From Takakia lepidozioides (taxonomy: Eukaryota > Streptophyta > Takakiopsida > Takakiales > Takakiaceae): DNA of 64,000 bases. Positions 1 to 10,081 of this stretch are shown here, piece after piece. The notes beneath the pieces are model-generated. The model saw nothing but the letters and a program-made list of their open reading frames with translations, made no database searches and was not told where the DNA came from. The stretch is taken from assembly GCA_030704615.1 (NCBI GenBank), contig CM060732.1, forward strand, positions 38,609,053 through 38,673,052. Reading direction: 5' to 3'. The translations under genes were made by a program, and so were the position numbers. How positions within the stretch are numbered: position 1 is the stretch's first letter; each line of letters begins with the position of its first letter.

Positions 1-320
1 TGAGTTTGGTACCCTGTTTGGACCCGAGTTACGGGTTTCATCCTGAGTTTGAGTGAATTCGTAAAGTGCAGAAAACTGAGCACGAAGTCAGAAAAGAGGG
101 CACCAAATCATAAATTGGGGATGAGGGCCTCCGCGTCGACGACTAACAAAACTCGGCACCAAACTCCTGCCACCCCCATTTTCCTAGTCCTGGCAGTTTG
201 GTCCCGTGTTTTTTTCTAGTCGTACCGCTTGATCATGAGTTTCGAGTTTCATACCGAGTTTTGGCCAAACTGAGGGTTCTCATGCCGAGTTTGGGACCCT
301 TTACGGATATCTCTACTATA
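1..320. repeat. Degenerate GAGTTT-rich repeat
   Basis: The first 320 bases repeat variants of the words CGAGTTT, GAGTTTGG and GGACCC at irregular spacing. The pattern looks like a worn tandem or subterminal repeat. No coding region is visible. The repeat may extend left beyond the window. Confidence 0.35.
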
Positions 321-529
321 ACCTCTTCAATCCTGGCCTGTCATCCCTTCCTCATCCTCTTCTCATCGAGAGGATCCGGTTTGAAGTTTGAAACCTGCTG
401 ACCCGCTTCAAGCTTCAAACAACCACGCAACCCGCAGAAAACCAAGTCCTACTGCAGTTACGTCTTCCCAGGGTAGGGATGGCTGGTCCCGCGTTTTACC
501 GTCCTACTTTCTTCATTCATGCAAGCTTC

Positions 530-650
530 CACACCATACCCACACTGGGCATATCCTGAGATCATGGTGTTCCATCTCTTTCAGCCAGATTGTTAAACAC
601 TTGACGAGCATGCACAGTAAACTATTACCCGCATGTTTGTTGTGAAGTGA
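530..650 (-). pseudogene. PPR repeat fragment
   Basis: Read on the minus strand, this stretch gives HARQVFNNLAERD, then a frameshift, then [11 protein letters not shown]. These are the end of an S-type repeat and the start of the next P-type repeat, exactly as in the intact PPR genes of this window. In-frame stops and the frameshift show it is a relic. It lies on the same strand as PPR1 and downstream of it, so it could be left over from another copy of the cluster. Confidence 0.7.
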
Positions 651-1139
651 GTCAGGAGAGGAAGCGGTTGAAGTGGAGTCATGGGGTTTCTGACGACCTT
701 TGTAGTCTGAAGTTGGAATCTAGGAAGATCAGCTCCGATTGAATGGAAGAGTGCAAGTGGGGGATCCGTGAAGGTGATAAGTTTCTATCCATAACCCCTC
801 AAAGATGTTTGCTAAAGCAGTTCCCCCATGGAGGGTGCAGGCTTGTAGTGTGTCCAGCAACTCGAAGGCATTAATCGGTGCAGCATGAGTATACTACCCA
901 AGAGGGCCGGGACAAGAATGATGAATACAAAGGCAAAGAGGAGGTGAGCACCAAGAGAATCAGACCAGCTGAGGGCCATTTGTAAAGTCTCAGGCAGCGA
1001 CCCCTAATGTACTAGCCAGTTTGGCCACTGCACTGCAGATTCATGACCCTTTTTGGCCACATCTTTGCAAAATCTTAGATCTATAGAGACCAACTGTTGA
1101 AATATGTTCCTGATTACATCCTCTATCTCCTGTCTGTAG
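651..1139. other. Intergenic, no feature seen
   Basis: No open frame, repeat array or family resemblance was recognised between the two PPR relics. Confidence 0.4.
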
Positions 1140-1300
1140 TCACGTGGGCCGAGTGGATGAGGGGTTGACACTACTTTGATGATGACATTGGATCATGGCC
1201 TCACCCACATTGGAGCCTTGTGGCTGTATGGTGGACCTCCTAGGTCTTGTTTGAATTTAATTGCCAAAATGCCAATGAACCAAATTCTTGTGGATGGTCT
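1140..1300 (+). pseudogene. PPR E-domain fragment, plus strand
   Basis: The plus strand matches the end of the PPR tract and the E motif of PPR2 base for base over long stretches (around 9300-9480 there): HVGRVDEG, DHGLT, and an AKMPMN segment in place of NKMPTE. Small deletions break the frame. It is a relic of a further PPR copy in the opposite orientation to the relic at 530-650, so this flank has been rearranged more than once. Confidence 0.7.
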
Positions 1301-1639
1301 CTTCTGACAAGGTTTCCAAACTACTGGAGTCATGAACTTTTGCGGTACCATCGTGGAAGGCTCATTCCAGGCAAGTACCTACCATCTGAAGTGAACCTGC
1401 CACACCATGCAGACCACAACCTGCCACAATCCAACATCATGCATTGATATCTAGTTCTACCAGAAGGCCATAACTGGACAGTTTCTGTGGTCGCTAGCCT
1501 AGAGCTGAAACATATTGGGTACCAGAAGGACGTCTTTGGACATCTGTACAGGCGGGTCGATTTGTAGTGTACAGAACAGAAGTTGCACCCTGTGCCATTA
1601 ACTCCACATGGTATGAATGGCACTGAAATTCAGGTTCTG

Positions 1640-1931
1640 GATGCAATCTACCTAGGACCACATCTTGAGTAAGAGTTTTACCAATTTGACTCAACACCCT
1701 TGCATCAGCTTGTGTCAGACTTTTGATGATGTGCATAAGTGGTCCGGGCAGCTTGTGATGAGCCAAAAGCAACGGCCTTCTTGCTGTGACTGCCAACAGA
1801 GAATGCATTGTGCTCCTCCACATATGCAATACAAAGTCTGTCTGAGCATGTATCCAGCCTCCTCCATCTGCCCGGATAATCTCTTCAAATCAGAATTTTT
1901 GGATGCATTTTGCACCTACAATGATCTAAAA
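1640..1931 (-). pseudogene. Decayed PG-box and DYW domain of PPR1
   Basis: Directly behind the PPR1 stop codon, minus-strand frames still show LKRLSGQMEEAGY, DFVLH, a HSKKAVAFG remnant of the [10 protein letters not shown] zinc-binding motif, and MHIIKSL for IRIIKNL. The pieces lie in different frames with stops between them. They are in the correct order for the PG box and the first half of a DYW deaminase domain. The CGDCH and CSCGDYW ends are not recognisable. PPR1 therefore once had the same ending as PPR2, 3 and 4 and lost it by frameshift and decay. Confidence 0.7.
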
Positions 1932-4364
1932 TCAGCTGGCTATGACTCCACCTCGGTCCTGCATCACTTTTGCCACCTTTGCTTTATCCTCCCACCTGCT
2001 AGCCGCAGCATAGATGTCTGACAGCAACACTCTAGCTGCAGTGTGCTCTGAATCCCACTTGATAATGCAACTTATGGCTCTTTCTGCTAGCTCTGCATCA
2101 CCATGAATTCGGCAGGCACCGAGCAAGGTCCCCCACAATGATGCATCTGGTTCAATTGGCATTTTTTTGATGAAGTCTGTGGCCTCATCCAATCGCCCTG
2201 CACGGCCAAGAAGGTCCACCATGCAGCAAAAATGCTCCACTGTATGTGCAAGACCATAAGCTTGACTCATGGATTCGAAGTACTGACGACCTTCATCAAC
2301 TAGGCCCACGTGGCTACATGCAAACAATAGAGATATAAAAGTAATACCATTCGGCTTCACGCCTTCCTTCTGCATTTGCTCAAATAGTTGCAGGGCCTCC
2401 CTACCATACCCATGATGGGCACATCCTGCAATCATCGCACTCCATGAGATTACATCTCGTTTAGCAATATTATTGAACACTTGGCGTGCATCCGCAATGC
2501 TCCCACACTTTGCATACATGTCAACAAGGGCATTTTCCAGATTAATATATGACATCATTCCAGCTTTGCTCATGTCATCATGGACCTCTTTGCCCTTTTC
2601 TAGGGCTCCTAGGCTCGCACATGCATTCAGTACACAAATGAATGTGACTCTGTTGGGCGTCACCCCTTCCAGTAGCATTCGATCATAGATCTTGAGAGCT
2701 GCCCTTCCTGATCTATGCCGAGAATATCCTGCAATCATAGCATTCCAGGAGATCACATCTCGTTTAGCCATATTGTCAAATATTTGGCACGCATCCTCCA
2801 TTATCCCACATTTGGCATACATATCAACCAAAGCAGTCTCCAAAACAATATCTGATACGCTTCCAGCCTTGATGATGTCAGCATAGACCTTGTTACCCTT
2901 TTCCAGGGCTCCTTGACTGGCACAAGATTTGAGGACGCAGACAAACGTCACTGTACTGGGTCTCACCTTTTCCTCATGCATACGCTCATACAAATCAAAA
3001 GCCTCTGCACCACACTCATGCTGTGCATATCCTGCAATCATTGCAGTCCACGAGATCACATCTCTTTTTACCATATTGTTGAACACTTGACGTGCATTCT
3101 TCATGCTCCCGCACTTGGCATACATGTCAAGAAGGGTATTCTCCAGATCAATACATGACAAAATGCCAGTCTGGATGATGTCAGCATGCACCTTCTCCCC
3201 TTTTTCCAGATCTCCTATGCTCGAACACACCTTAAGAGTGCAAATGAATGTCACCATGTCAGGCATCACACCTTCCTGTCTCATTTGGTCATAGATCGTG
3301 AAAGCCTCATTACAACACCCACACTTGGCATATCCTGAGATCATAGCATTCCATGAGACTACATTTCGTTTTGACATTTGGTCGAACACCTGACGTGCAT
3401 CATGAATGCTCCCACATTTGGCATACATGTCAACAAGAGCAGTCTCTAAAATAACATCTGATGCAATTCCAGTTTCGAGGATGTCAGCATGGACCTGCTT
3501 ACCCTTTTCCAGGTTACCTAGGCTGGAACACGCATTCAGAATGGAAACGAAAGTCACCCTGTTGGGCATGACCCCTTCCCATTGCATTTGCTCATACATC
3601 TTAAGAGCATCACTGCTGCACCCATGTTGAGCATATCCAGTGATCATTGCACTCCATGATACCACATTTCGTTTGGCCATATTGTCAAACACTCCACGCG
3701 CATCCGTTATGCTCCCACATTTGGCGTACATGTCAACAAGGGAATTCTCTAAGTTGACATATGCCGAAATTCCAGCTTTGATGATGTCAGCATGGAGCTT
3801 TTTGCCTTTTTCCAAGACTCCTAAACTGGCACAAGCATTAAGCACGCAAATGAATGTGACCTTGTCAGGTGTCACTCCTTGCTGTTGCATTTGCTTGTAT
3901 ATTTTGAGAGCTTCCTCAGCATGCCCATGCTTGGCATATCCTGCAACCATCATAGTCCATGTAAACATATCTCGCTCAGGCATGTCGTTGAACACTGGGC
4001 GTGCATCAAGTAAACTCCCGCACTTGACATACATGTTTATAAGGTTGTTGAGCAGAAAGATGTTTGGCTTAAATCCACTCAGAATAATGTGGGTGTGCAC
4101 CTGCTTTCCCTCGGCTAGGCCTTTTACGTTGATGCATCCTTGTAAGAGACTGAGATAAGTACTTGAGACTACCTGAACTCCAGGTTGCTTCAAAAGGTGG
4201 AGTGCCTCTTTCAGCCGTCCTAGCTTACATAGTGTTTGCACAATAGGGTCAGAAGAGTTTTTGTCAACTCCCTCTGCTGGTTTTCTTTCCAAAGTAGTAG
4301 TGATGGTGGACGTGCCACCACAGCCAATGGTCTCAAAAAATTGTGCCTGATTCAACCCTGCCAT
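1932..4364 (-). CDS. PPR protein, PLS class, DYW domain lost (PPR1)
   Basis: An uninterrupted 810-residue PLS-class pentatricopeptide-repeat protein. Proteins of this class bind organellar RNA and position C-to-U editing. Six units of about 101 residues (P, L and S repeats) run from about residue 80 to 690, each with the signatures YAKCGS, VSW.AMI.GYA and LEKGK. The E motif follows ([34 protein letters not shown]). The protein stops right after it with VMQDRGGVIAS, where PPR2-4 continue into the PG box and DYW domain. The start MAGLNQAQ matches the other copies. Without DYW it could act only with a DYW protein supplied in trans, as known for some E-type editing factors, or it may be on its way to becoming a pseudogene. 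It lies head to head with PPR2. Confidence 0.85.
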   Translation of the reverse strand: MAGLNQAQFFETIGCGGTSTITTTLERKPAEGVDKNSSDPIVQTLCKLGRLKEALHLLKQPGVQVVSSTYLSLLQGCINVKGLAEGKQVHTHIILSGFKPNIFLLNNLINMYVKCGSLLDARPVFNDMPERDMFTWTMMVAGYAKHGHAEEALKIYKQMQQQGVTPDKVTFICVLNACASLGVLEKGKKLHADIIKAGISAYVNLENSLVDMYAKCGSITDARGVFDNMAKRNVVSWSAMITGYAQHGCSSDALKMYEQMQWEGVMPNRVTFVSILNACSSLGNLEKGKQVHADILETGIASDVILETALVDMYAKCGSIHDARQVFDQMSKRNVVSWNAMISGYAKCGCCNEAFTIYDQMRQEGVMPDMVTFICTLKVCSSIGDLEKGEKVHADIIQTGILSCIDLENTLLDMYAKCGSMKNARQVFNNMVKRDVISWTAMIAGYAQHECGAEAFDLYERMHEEKVRPSTVTFVCVLKSCASQGALEKGNKVYADIIKAGSVSDIVLETALVDMYAKCGIMEDACQIFDNMAKRDVISWNAMIAGYSRHRSGRAALKIYDRMLLEGVTPNRVTFICVLNACASLGALEKGKEVHDDMSKAGMMSYINLENALVDMYAKCGSIADARQVFNNIAKRDVISWSAMIAGCAHHGYGREALQLFEQMQKEGVKPNGITFISLLFACSHVGLVDEGRQYFESMSQAYGLAHTVEHFCCMVDLLGRAGRLDEATDFIKKMPIEPDASLWGTLLGACRIHGDAELAERAISCIIKWDSEHTAARVLLSDIYAAASRWEDKAKVAKVMQDRGGVIAS

Positions 4365-4829
4365 CCTGCATGACCAGAAACTCTCAAGTCATAAACCTTT
4401 AAACCTCAACCTCAAATAATAAATCTGAAAGCTACAAGACATTTCACAGAAATACCACTTCATGATTACCGGTTTCATAGAATTGACGCAGTCGTTTCCT
4501 TTGTGAATAAAATTATTGGGGTTGAAAATCATGGCACAGCAATCATTTGTATTCTCGACCTGGAACTCTATAGTGGACACTGACATTGCAGCATTTTTCA
4601 ATTGATCTTGTACCAAAATAGCTATTCACAGAAAGAGATTTGACTAACTCTCAATCCTGAGGACTTAGTATGTCTGAAGTCTGATGATGTTCGACATTTC
4701 TGTGGAAACTACAAGATTGAAGCTCAGCAGCCTACATCTTTAACAGCCAACTTATCTAGAACGCGGTACAACTCCGAAGAATTTCTCAAGACAGGCCACA
4801 AAAAACTGTTCTACAACTGTGGATTACCA

Positions 4830-4860
<31 letters not shown>

Positions 4861-5150
4861 AAGGGAGTTTTGGCATACTCCAGAGGGTGTAACACATCTG
4901 CAGACACTAGAGGGGCCACACTATATAGGGCTCAAAATCTTTGCTCTTCGTGGAAATTGCACCGAGGTTCGGTCTGAGCGAGTCGGTGATAAATCTCTCC
5001 TCATAGAGAACCTACTGAGGAGGTTCTGTCAAACACAGGGTATCCTACATGGGCTATCGCCACAAGCTAGCCAGGTGAATAAGTACCTCCCTATCTCAAG
5101 CAATGAATTCAGAAACATTGAAAGAGGAGGACAAGGGTGTCGATTAAACT
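4365..5150 (-). other. Leader region of PPR1 with OSB-tail relic
   Basis: No gene is visible. On the minus strand at about 4541-4600, GAGTTCCAGGTCGAGAATAC matches the last OSB exon upstream of PPR2 (GAGCTCCAGGTCAAGAGTAC) and the equivalent place before PPR3. A (CT)n(CA)n microsatellite lies at about 4832-4861. The PPR1 start codon is preceded by TGCAG|G, a possible 3' splice site. Confidence 0.5.
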
Positions 5151-5199
5151 CACTTTTCTGCACAGTCCTTGTAATTATTCTGTGAAATCCTTCGACAAA

Positions 5200-5520
5200 A
5201 CTTAATGTAGTTTCTGCCGGTATGGTGAGTTAAGGACAATTTGGCGCATGCATCTCCCAAAGCACAAAATTCAGAGACCCAACGAAGTATGCAAAGATTT
5301 GCATGTTTGCAGCTTTCCTCAGTGCCCGTCCCAAACAAGGGTCTCCGACAAGGCATTTCCAAGATGGATAGAAACTTCAGCTTCACAGCCTGGCCCCTCA
5401 TTCGGCTGCATGACGTGAAGACTCCCATCTGTAGCGCGCAAAGAGAAGACAGGGTACAGACCCTGCAATAGAGCCCCAAAGCATGCCATAGCTGCCCCGC
5501 CCAGGAATCCAACATCCATG
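5200..5520 (-). repeat. Inverted copy of the PPR leader block
   Basis: The minus strand reads VFSLRATDGSLHVMQ and GPGCEAE; the plus strand at 5700-5950 reads VFSLRAAGGRPHIMQ and GPGYGAE. The DNA matches too (CATGCAGC, GGGCCAGGCT, GAGCTGAA). This is one arm of an inverted duplication lying between PPR1 and PPR2. The coding meaning of the open frame is unknown. A related block sits upstream of PPR3 at about 15430-15600 on the minus strand. Confidence 0.5.
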
Positions 5521-5699
5521 AATACATGCAGCAGCAGGTCTCTCTGTAGCGGGTCTTGTTGCTGTGGATATTAACTTGGTGAAGGTAATTGCGAACGTAT
5601 GTAGCTCACAAAAGAATGACAACTTTTCCACATACTGTGTCTCTTGGCCCTTTTCAGTCTCCGCAGTGCATCTCTGTACTCCGCATGTTAAGAATGTAG

Positions 5700-5950
5700 A
5701 CTGCTGCTTCTGTTTCACAGGTGCAATGGCAGAATGCGCCGGCGCTCTACTCAGCGCACGTTTGGAGGCCACAAGCGAGGTATTGTCTTCTCCTTGCGAG
5801 CAGCGGGCGGGAGGCCTCACATCATGCAGCAGATCATTCAAGGGCCAGGCTATGGAGCTGAAATGGGCATCCATGCCCAGCCCGAGACTTATGCAGACTC
5901 CTTCCAGTCCTCCAGTAAAATCGAATCAAGGTATGGAGAAGAAACTGTTG
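5700..5950 (+). repeat. PPR leader block, plus-strand copy
   Basis: This is the partner of the 5200-5520 arm, in front of PPR2. It follows a good 3' splice-like sequence (TTCTGTTTCACAG, about 5708-5720). The open frame RGIVFSLRAAGGRPHIMQQ ends at AATCAAG|GTATGG, a plausible donor near 5930. It may be an exon of the OSB gene or a leader exon of PPR2. The family was not recognised. Confidence 0.4.
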
Positions 5951-6498
5951 CACTTTTGGGGAAATTGCATATGTCGAAGCAACGTAGGAAATAAATCCTT
6001 AGCAGCGACACTCCATTTGTTGTGGTGGAACAATGAGATCATACAACGGCTGTAGAGGAACTTGAGTATAATCGACGCTCCTGTCCCCGTCCATGAATCT
6101 CCTGGAACATTCGAAACTCCCAATATGTTTGCTCTCTTTCGATTTCTTACATGAGAGAGGGAGAGAAATTTTGACTTGGATGGCTAGCTCGTGGCCTCAG
6201 GTAGTATGAGGTATCTTTTTGGCGGGAATTAGCCACCAGGTTGAGAGTTATGACAGGGTTTGTGCGTCGCAACGCCAGCCTTTGCTAGAAGTGTGGACCA
6301 AGAGGTGGGAGGATTCTGCTCACTTGTTTATATAGATGTGGCGCACATTGCTGTGTGGCACATCTGAAGCAGTGCCAGCTTCAAGAGAGAAAGAGAGGTA
6401 TGTGCTGTGAAAAATCCTGCACTTACGTTCCCCAATAAGACCCAGTCAATCACCAGCTGTAAAAGGTCCGGAGATGTTTGATCGATGTTTGCCTGCAG

Positions 6499-7041
6499 GC
6501 CAAGCAGTAAACTTAGAACGGCTCTGGCAGGAGTACTTCTCATATCCTTCACAGTGGTGGGACAACAGGTTTGAGAAGGTGAGGCTATCTCCATTTAGGA
6601 CTAGGAGAGTGTGAAGCAGGAGGTCACCTGATCATTTGGTGGATTGGATTCTGTACAAAATTGCGTAAATCACTGAAATTTCTGCTTGTGTTTGCAGTAA
6701 AACAGCAAAAATTGTTACCAGACATGAAAGTAGGTTCTTTCCTGCTATTTTAGAGGACTTTGGAGATTTAACGGTTGTAGCCTGGTCCAGACCAGCTGTA
6801 GTTGAAGAGATATGTAGGCTCAGCTGCCCACTCATGCTTTTCACAGAGAAATCCAAGATCACCAGACTTCCGACGTAAGCACACAAAGGATGTTCTTTGG
6901 GTTGAGAGTTGGTCAAATCCTCCTTGGGTGAAAGCAGAGCTAGCTTCCATGATACAAGGCCGAGGTCAATCCGGTGGTGGTTCTACTGTCGATGAACACC
7001 AAGGAGCTCCAGGTCAAGAGTACAACTGGTATTTCTTTTGA
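6499..7041 (+). pseudogene. OSB-type organellar ssDNA-binding protein, last two exons (partial)
   Basis: Exon 6499-6578 follows GCCTGCAG and encodes NLERLWQEYFSYPSQWWDNR. It ends at AAG|GTGAGG. Exon 6847-7041 follows CTTTTCACAG and encodes RNPRSPDFRRKHTKDVLWVE, then NPPWVKAEL, ending in NWYFF and a stop. Together they form one PDF motif, the conserved C-terminal element of plant OSB proteins, which bind single-stranded DNA in mitochondria and plastids and restrain recombination. The phases join cleanly. The upstream OB-fold (SSB domain) was not found, so this is a 3' fragment or a gene with its 5' part lost. It ends about 200 bp before the PPR2 start on the same strand. Relics of the same exons precede PPR1, PPR3 and PPR4. 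Confidence 0.65.
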
Positions 7042-7243
7042 TAATCAACAGTTTTAACTCAAATGGATAGAGTTGGTTCATTCAAAAAGCGAATGACTGC
7101 AGCAGTTTTGTATCCCTGTTAATATGTAGCAAAAGGGCATGTCCTCATGTGCAAGCTCCTTCTTTGGAGTATTTAGGTGCTTTCATCAGTGACAATTGAG
7201 CTGAGTGTTTATAAGTGACTCCAAGAGTGTGGAGTCATGCAGG

Positions 7244-10081
7244 ATGGCAGGGTTAAATCAGGCCCAACTCTTTGTTGAGAAGCAGACTGGTAGCAGCTCC
7301 CGCATAACCAGTGCCTTCGAAAGAGGACCAAGAGAGGGAATCAATAAGAACCCTTTTGACACTACTGGGGATGTTAAGACACTATGTAAGGTAGGGCGAT
7401 TGAAAGAGGCGTTGCACATTTTGAAGCAACCTGGCACTCAAGCTGACTCCCATACTTATATATGTCTCTTGAAGGAATGCATCAACATGAAAGACCTGGC
7501 AGAGGGGAAGCAAGTGCATGCTCACATTATCCAAAGTGGATTCAAGCCGAACATCTTTCTCCTCAACACGCTTGTCAACATGTATACCAAGTGTGGTAGC
7601 ATGCAGGATGCTCGCCGAGTATTTGACAAATTGCCTGAACGAGATATGTTTACATGGACTATGATGATGGCAGGATATTCCAAGCATGGGCGCGCTGAAG
7701 AGTCTCTCAAAATTTATGAGCGCATGCGATGGGAAGGGTTGACACCTGACAGGGTCACATTCATTTGTGTTCTCAACGCATGTGCCAGCATAGGAGCCCT
7801 GGAAAAGGGCAAAGAGGTCCATGCTGACATAATTAAAGCTGGAATTCCATCGTATGTTAATTTGGACAATACCCTTGTGGACATGTATGCCAAATGTGGG
7901 AATATAGAGGGTGCACGTGAAGTATTCAACAACATCAGTCAACGAAATGTGGTCTCATGGAATGCCATGATTGCAGGATATGCTCAGCATGGGTTTGGTA
8001 GGGAAGCCTTAAATCTATATGAACAAATGCATCGGGAAGGGGTAACGGCGGACAGGATCACATTCATTTGCATTTTGAATGCATGTGCAAGCTTAGGAGC
8101 CCTGGAAAAGGGTAAAGCTGTCCAGGCCGACATGATCAAAGCTGGAATTGTGACATATGTTAATTTGGACAATACCCTTATTGATATGTATGCCAAATGC
8201 GGGAGCATAACCGATGCACGTGGAGTGTTTGACAACATGGCTAAACGAGATGTGGTGTCATGGAACACCATTATTTCAGGGTATGCCCAGTGTGGGTATG
8301 CTAGGGAGGCTTGCAAGCTCTATGGTCACATGCAACAGGAAGGAGTAACCGCCGACACAGTGACATTCAATTGCATTCTTAATGCATGTACCAGCCTCGG
8401 AGACCTGCAGAAGGGCAAGCATGTCCATGGTGACATCATCAAAGCTGGGTTGGCATCAGAGGTGAACTTGGAGACTGCTCTCGTTGACATGTATGCCAAA
8501 TGCAGGAGCATAAGGGATGCACGTCAAGTATTTGACAACATGAGCAAACGAAATGTGGTGTCATGGAACGCCATGATCACAGGATATGCCCAGTGTGGAT
8601 GTGGAGGGCAGGCTTTTGAGATTTATGAACAAATGCACCAGGAGGAGGTGACACCAGACACAGTTACTTTCATTTGCGCCCTGAAAGCATGTGCCAGCCA
8701 AGGAGCCCTGGAAAATGGCCAGAAGGTCCATGCTGACATCATCAAAGCTGAAATTGCATCCGATATTATTTTGGAGACTGCCCTGGTTGACATGTATGCC
8801 AAATGTGACAGTATAAAGGATGCATTCAAAGTATTTGATAATATGGCTAAACGAGACGTAGTCTCATGGAGTGCAATGATCACAGGTTATGCCCAACATG
8901 GGTGTGGTTCAGAGGCTTTCAAAATCTATGAGCGAATGCAACACGAAGAGGTGATCCCTGACAGGGTGACATTCATTTCTGTTCTCAATGCATGTGCCAT
9001 TCTAGGAGCCTTAGACAAGGGAAAGCAAATCCATGCTGACATAATTAAAACTGGGATTGTGTTAGATGTTAAACTGGAGACTGCTCTTGTTGACATGTAT
9101 GCTAAATGTGGGAGCATTAAAGATGGGCATCTAGTGTTTGACAATATGGCTAAACGGGACTCGGTCACATGGAGTGCGATGATAGCTGGATGTGCCCAGC
9201 ATGGGAATGGTAGGGAGGCCCTCCAACTATTTAATCAAATGCAGCAGGAAGGAGTTAAGCCAACGTGTGTCACCTTTATATCTGTTCTCTCTGCGTGTAG
9301 GCATGTGGGCCTAGTGGATGAAGGCCGACACTACTTTGATTCCATGACTCGAGATCATGGCCTCACACCTACAATGGAACATTTTGGCTGCATGGTTGAC
9401 CTTCTTGGCCGTGCAGGGCAATTGGATGAAGCAGAGGATATCATTAACAAAATGCCAACTGAAGCAGAGGCTTCTGTGTGGGGAGCCTTGCTATTAGCCT
9501 GCAGAATTCATGGCCGTGTGAAACTAGCAGAACATGCCGCAAAATCCATGCTAAAGTGTGATCCACAGCACCCCGCTGCTTATGTGCTGCTATCCAACAT
9601 CTACGCCGATGCTGGAAGGTGGGATGATAAAGCAAAGGTGAGGAAAATGGAGGACAGAGGCGTCAGAAAAGAACCAGGCCACAGTTGCATTGAGGTCAAC
9701 AGCCATGTGCATACATTTGTTGCTGAAGACAACTCACATCCTCAAATTGAGGAAATTCATGCTGAGTTGAAAAAATTGTCTGTGCAGATGAAGGAGGCTG
9801 GGTATGTTCCTGACATGAGCTTTGTTCTGCATGATGTTGAGGAGGAGGAAAAAGAACGTTCTCTTTCCTACCATAGTGAGAAGCTGGCCATTGCTTTTGG
9901 TCTCATCAGGACGGACCCTGGGATGTCTATCCGAGTGATCAAGAACCTTCGGGTTTGTGGTGACTGCCATACCGCCACCAAGTTCATCTCAAAGATTGTT
10001 GGGCGAGCAGTTCTTATACGGGATTCCACCCGTTTTCACCACTTCCAGGATGGGGTTTGCTCTTGTGGGGATTACTGGTGA
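7244..10081 (+). CDS. PPR-DYW RNA-editing factor (PPR2)
   Basis: A 945-residue, single-exon PLS-class PPR protein with a complete DYW cytidine-deaminase domain, expected to act in plastids or mitochondria in C-to-U editing. The start MAGLNQAQ was chosen because PPR1, 3 and 4 start alike; the 13 upstream codons open with GTG and are not conserved. Six PLS units of about 101 residues are followed by the E motifs ([30 protein letters not shown]) and the PG box ([27 protein letters not shown]). The DYW domain has the zinc ligands HSE and CGDCH and ends CSCGDYW. This is the canonical DYW type, not the altered type linked to U-to-C editing. The N-terminus is not an obvious transit peptide. OSB exons lie just upstream. 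PPR3 lies convergently 1.27 kb downstream. Confidence 0.93.
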   Translation: MAGLNQAQLFVEKQTGSSSRITSAFERGPREGINKNPFDTTGDVKTLCKVGRLKEALHILKQPGTQADSHTYICLLKECINMKDLAEGKQVHAHIIQSGFKPNIFLLNTLVNMYTKCGSMQDARRVFDKLPERDMFTWTMMMAGYSKHGRAEESLKIYERMRWEGLTPDRVTFICVLNACASIGALEKGKEVHADIIKAGIPSYVNLDNTLVDMYAKCGNIEGAREVFNNISQRNVVSWNAMIAGYAQHGFGREALNLYEQMHREGVTADRITFICILNACASLGALEKGKAVQADMIKAGIVTYVNLDNTLIDMYAKCGSITDARGVFDNMAKRDVVSWNTIISGYAQCGYAREACKLYGHMQQEGVTADTVTFNCILNACTSLGDLQKGKHVHGDIIKAGLASEVNLETALVDMYAKCRSIRDARQVFDNMSKRNVVSWNAMITGYAQCGCGGQAFEIYEQMHQEEVTPDTVTFICALKACASQGALENGQKVHADIIKAEIASDIILETALVDMYAKCDSIKDAFKVFDNMAKRDVVSWSAMITGYAQHGCGSEAFKIYERMQHEEVIPDRVTFISVLNACAILGALDKGKQIHADIIKTGIVLDVKLETALVDMYAKCGSIKDGHLVFDNMAKRDSVTWSAMIAGCAQHGNGREALQLFNQMQQEGVKPTCVTFISVLSACRHVGLVDEGRHYFDSMTRDHGLTPTMEHFGCMVDLLGRAGQLDEAEDIINKMPTEAEASVWGALLLACRIHGRVKLAEHAAKSMLKCDPQHPAAYVLLSNIYADAGRWDDKAKVRKMEDRGVRKEPGHSCIEVNSHVHTFVAEDNSHPQIEEIHAELKKLSVQMKEAGYVPDMSFVLHDVEEEEKERSLSYHSEKLAIAFGLIRTDPGMSIRVIKNLRVCGDCHTATKFISKIVGRAVLIRDSTRFHHFQDGVCSCGDYW

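Noticed and set aside
7205-7243. Thirteen extra N-terminal codons of PPR2
   Set aside because: They start with GTG and have no match in PPR1, 3 or 4, which all begin at the equivalent of MAGLNQ.
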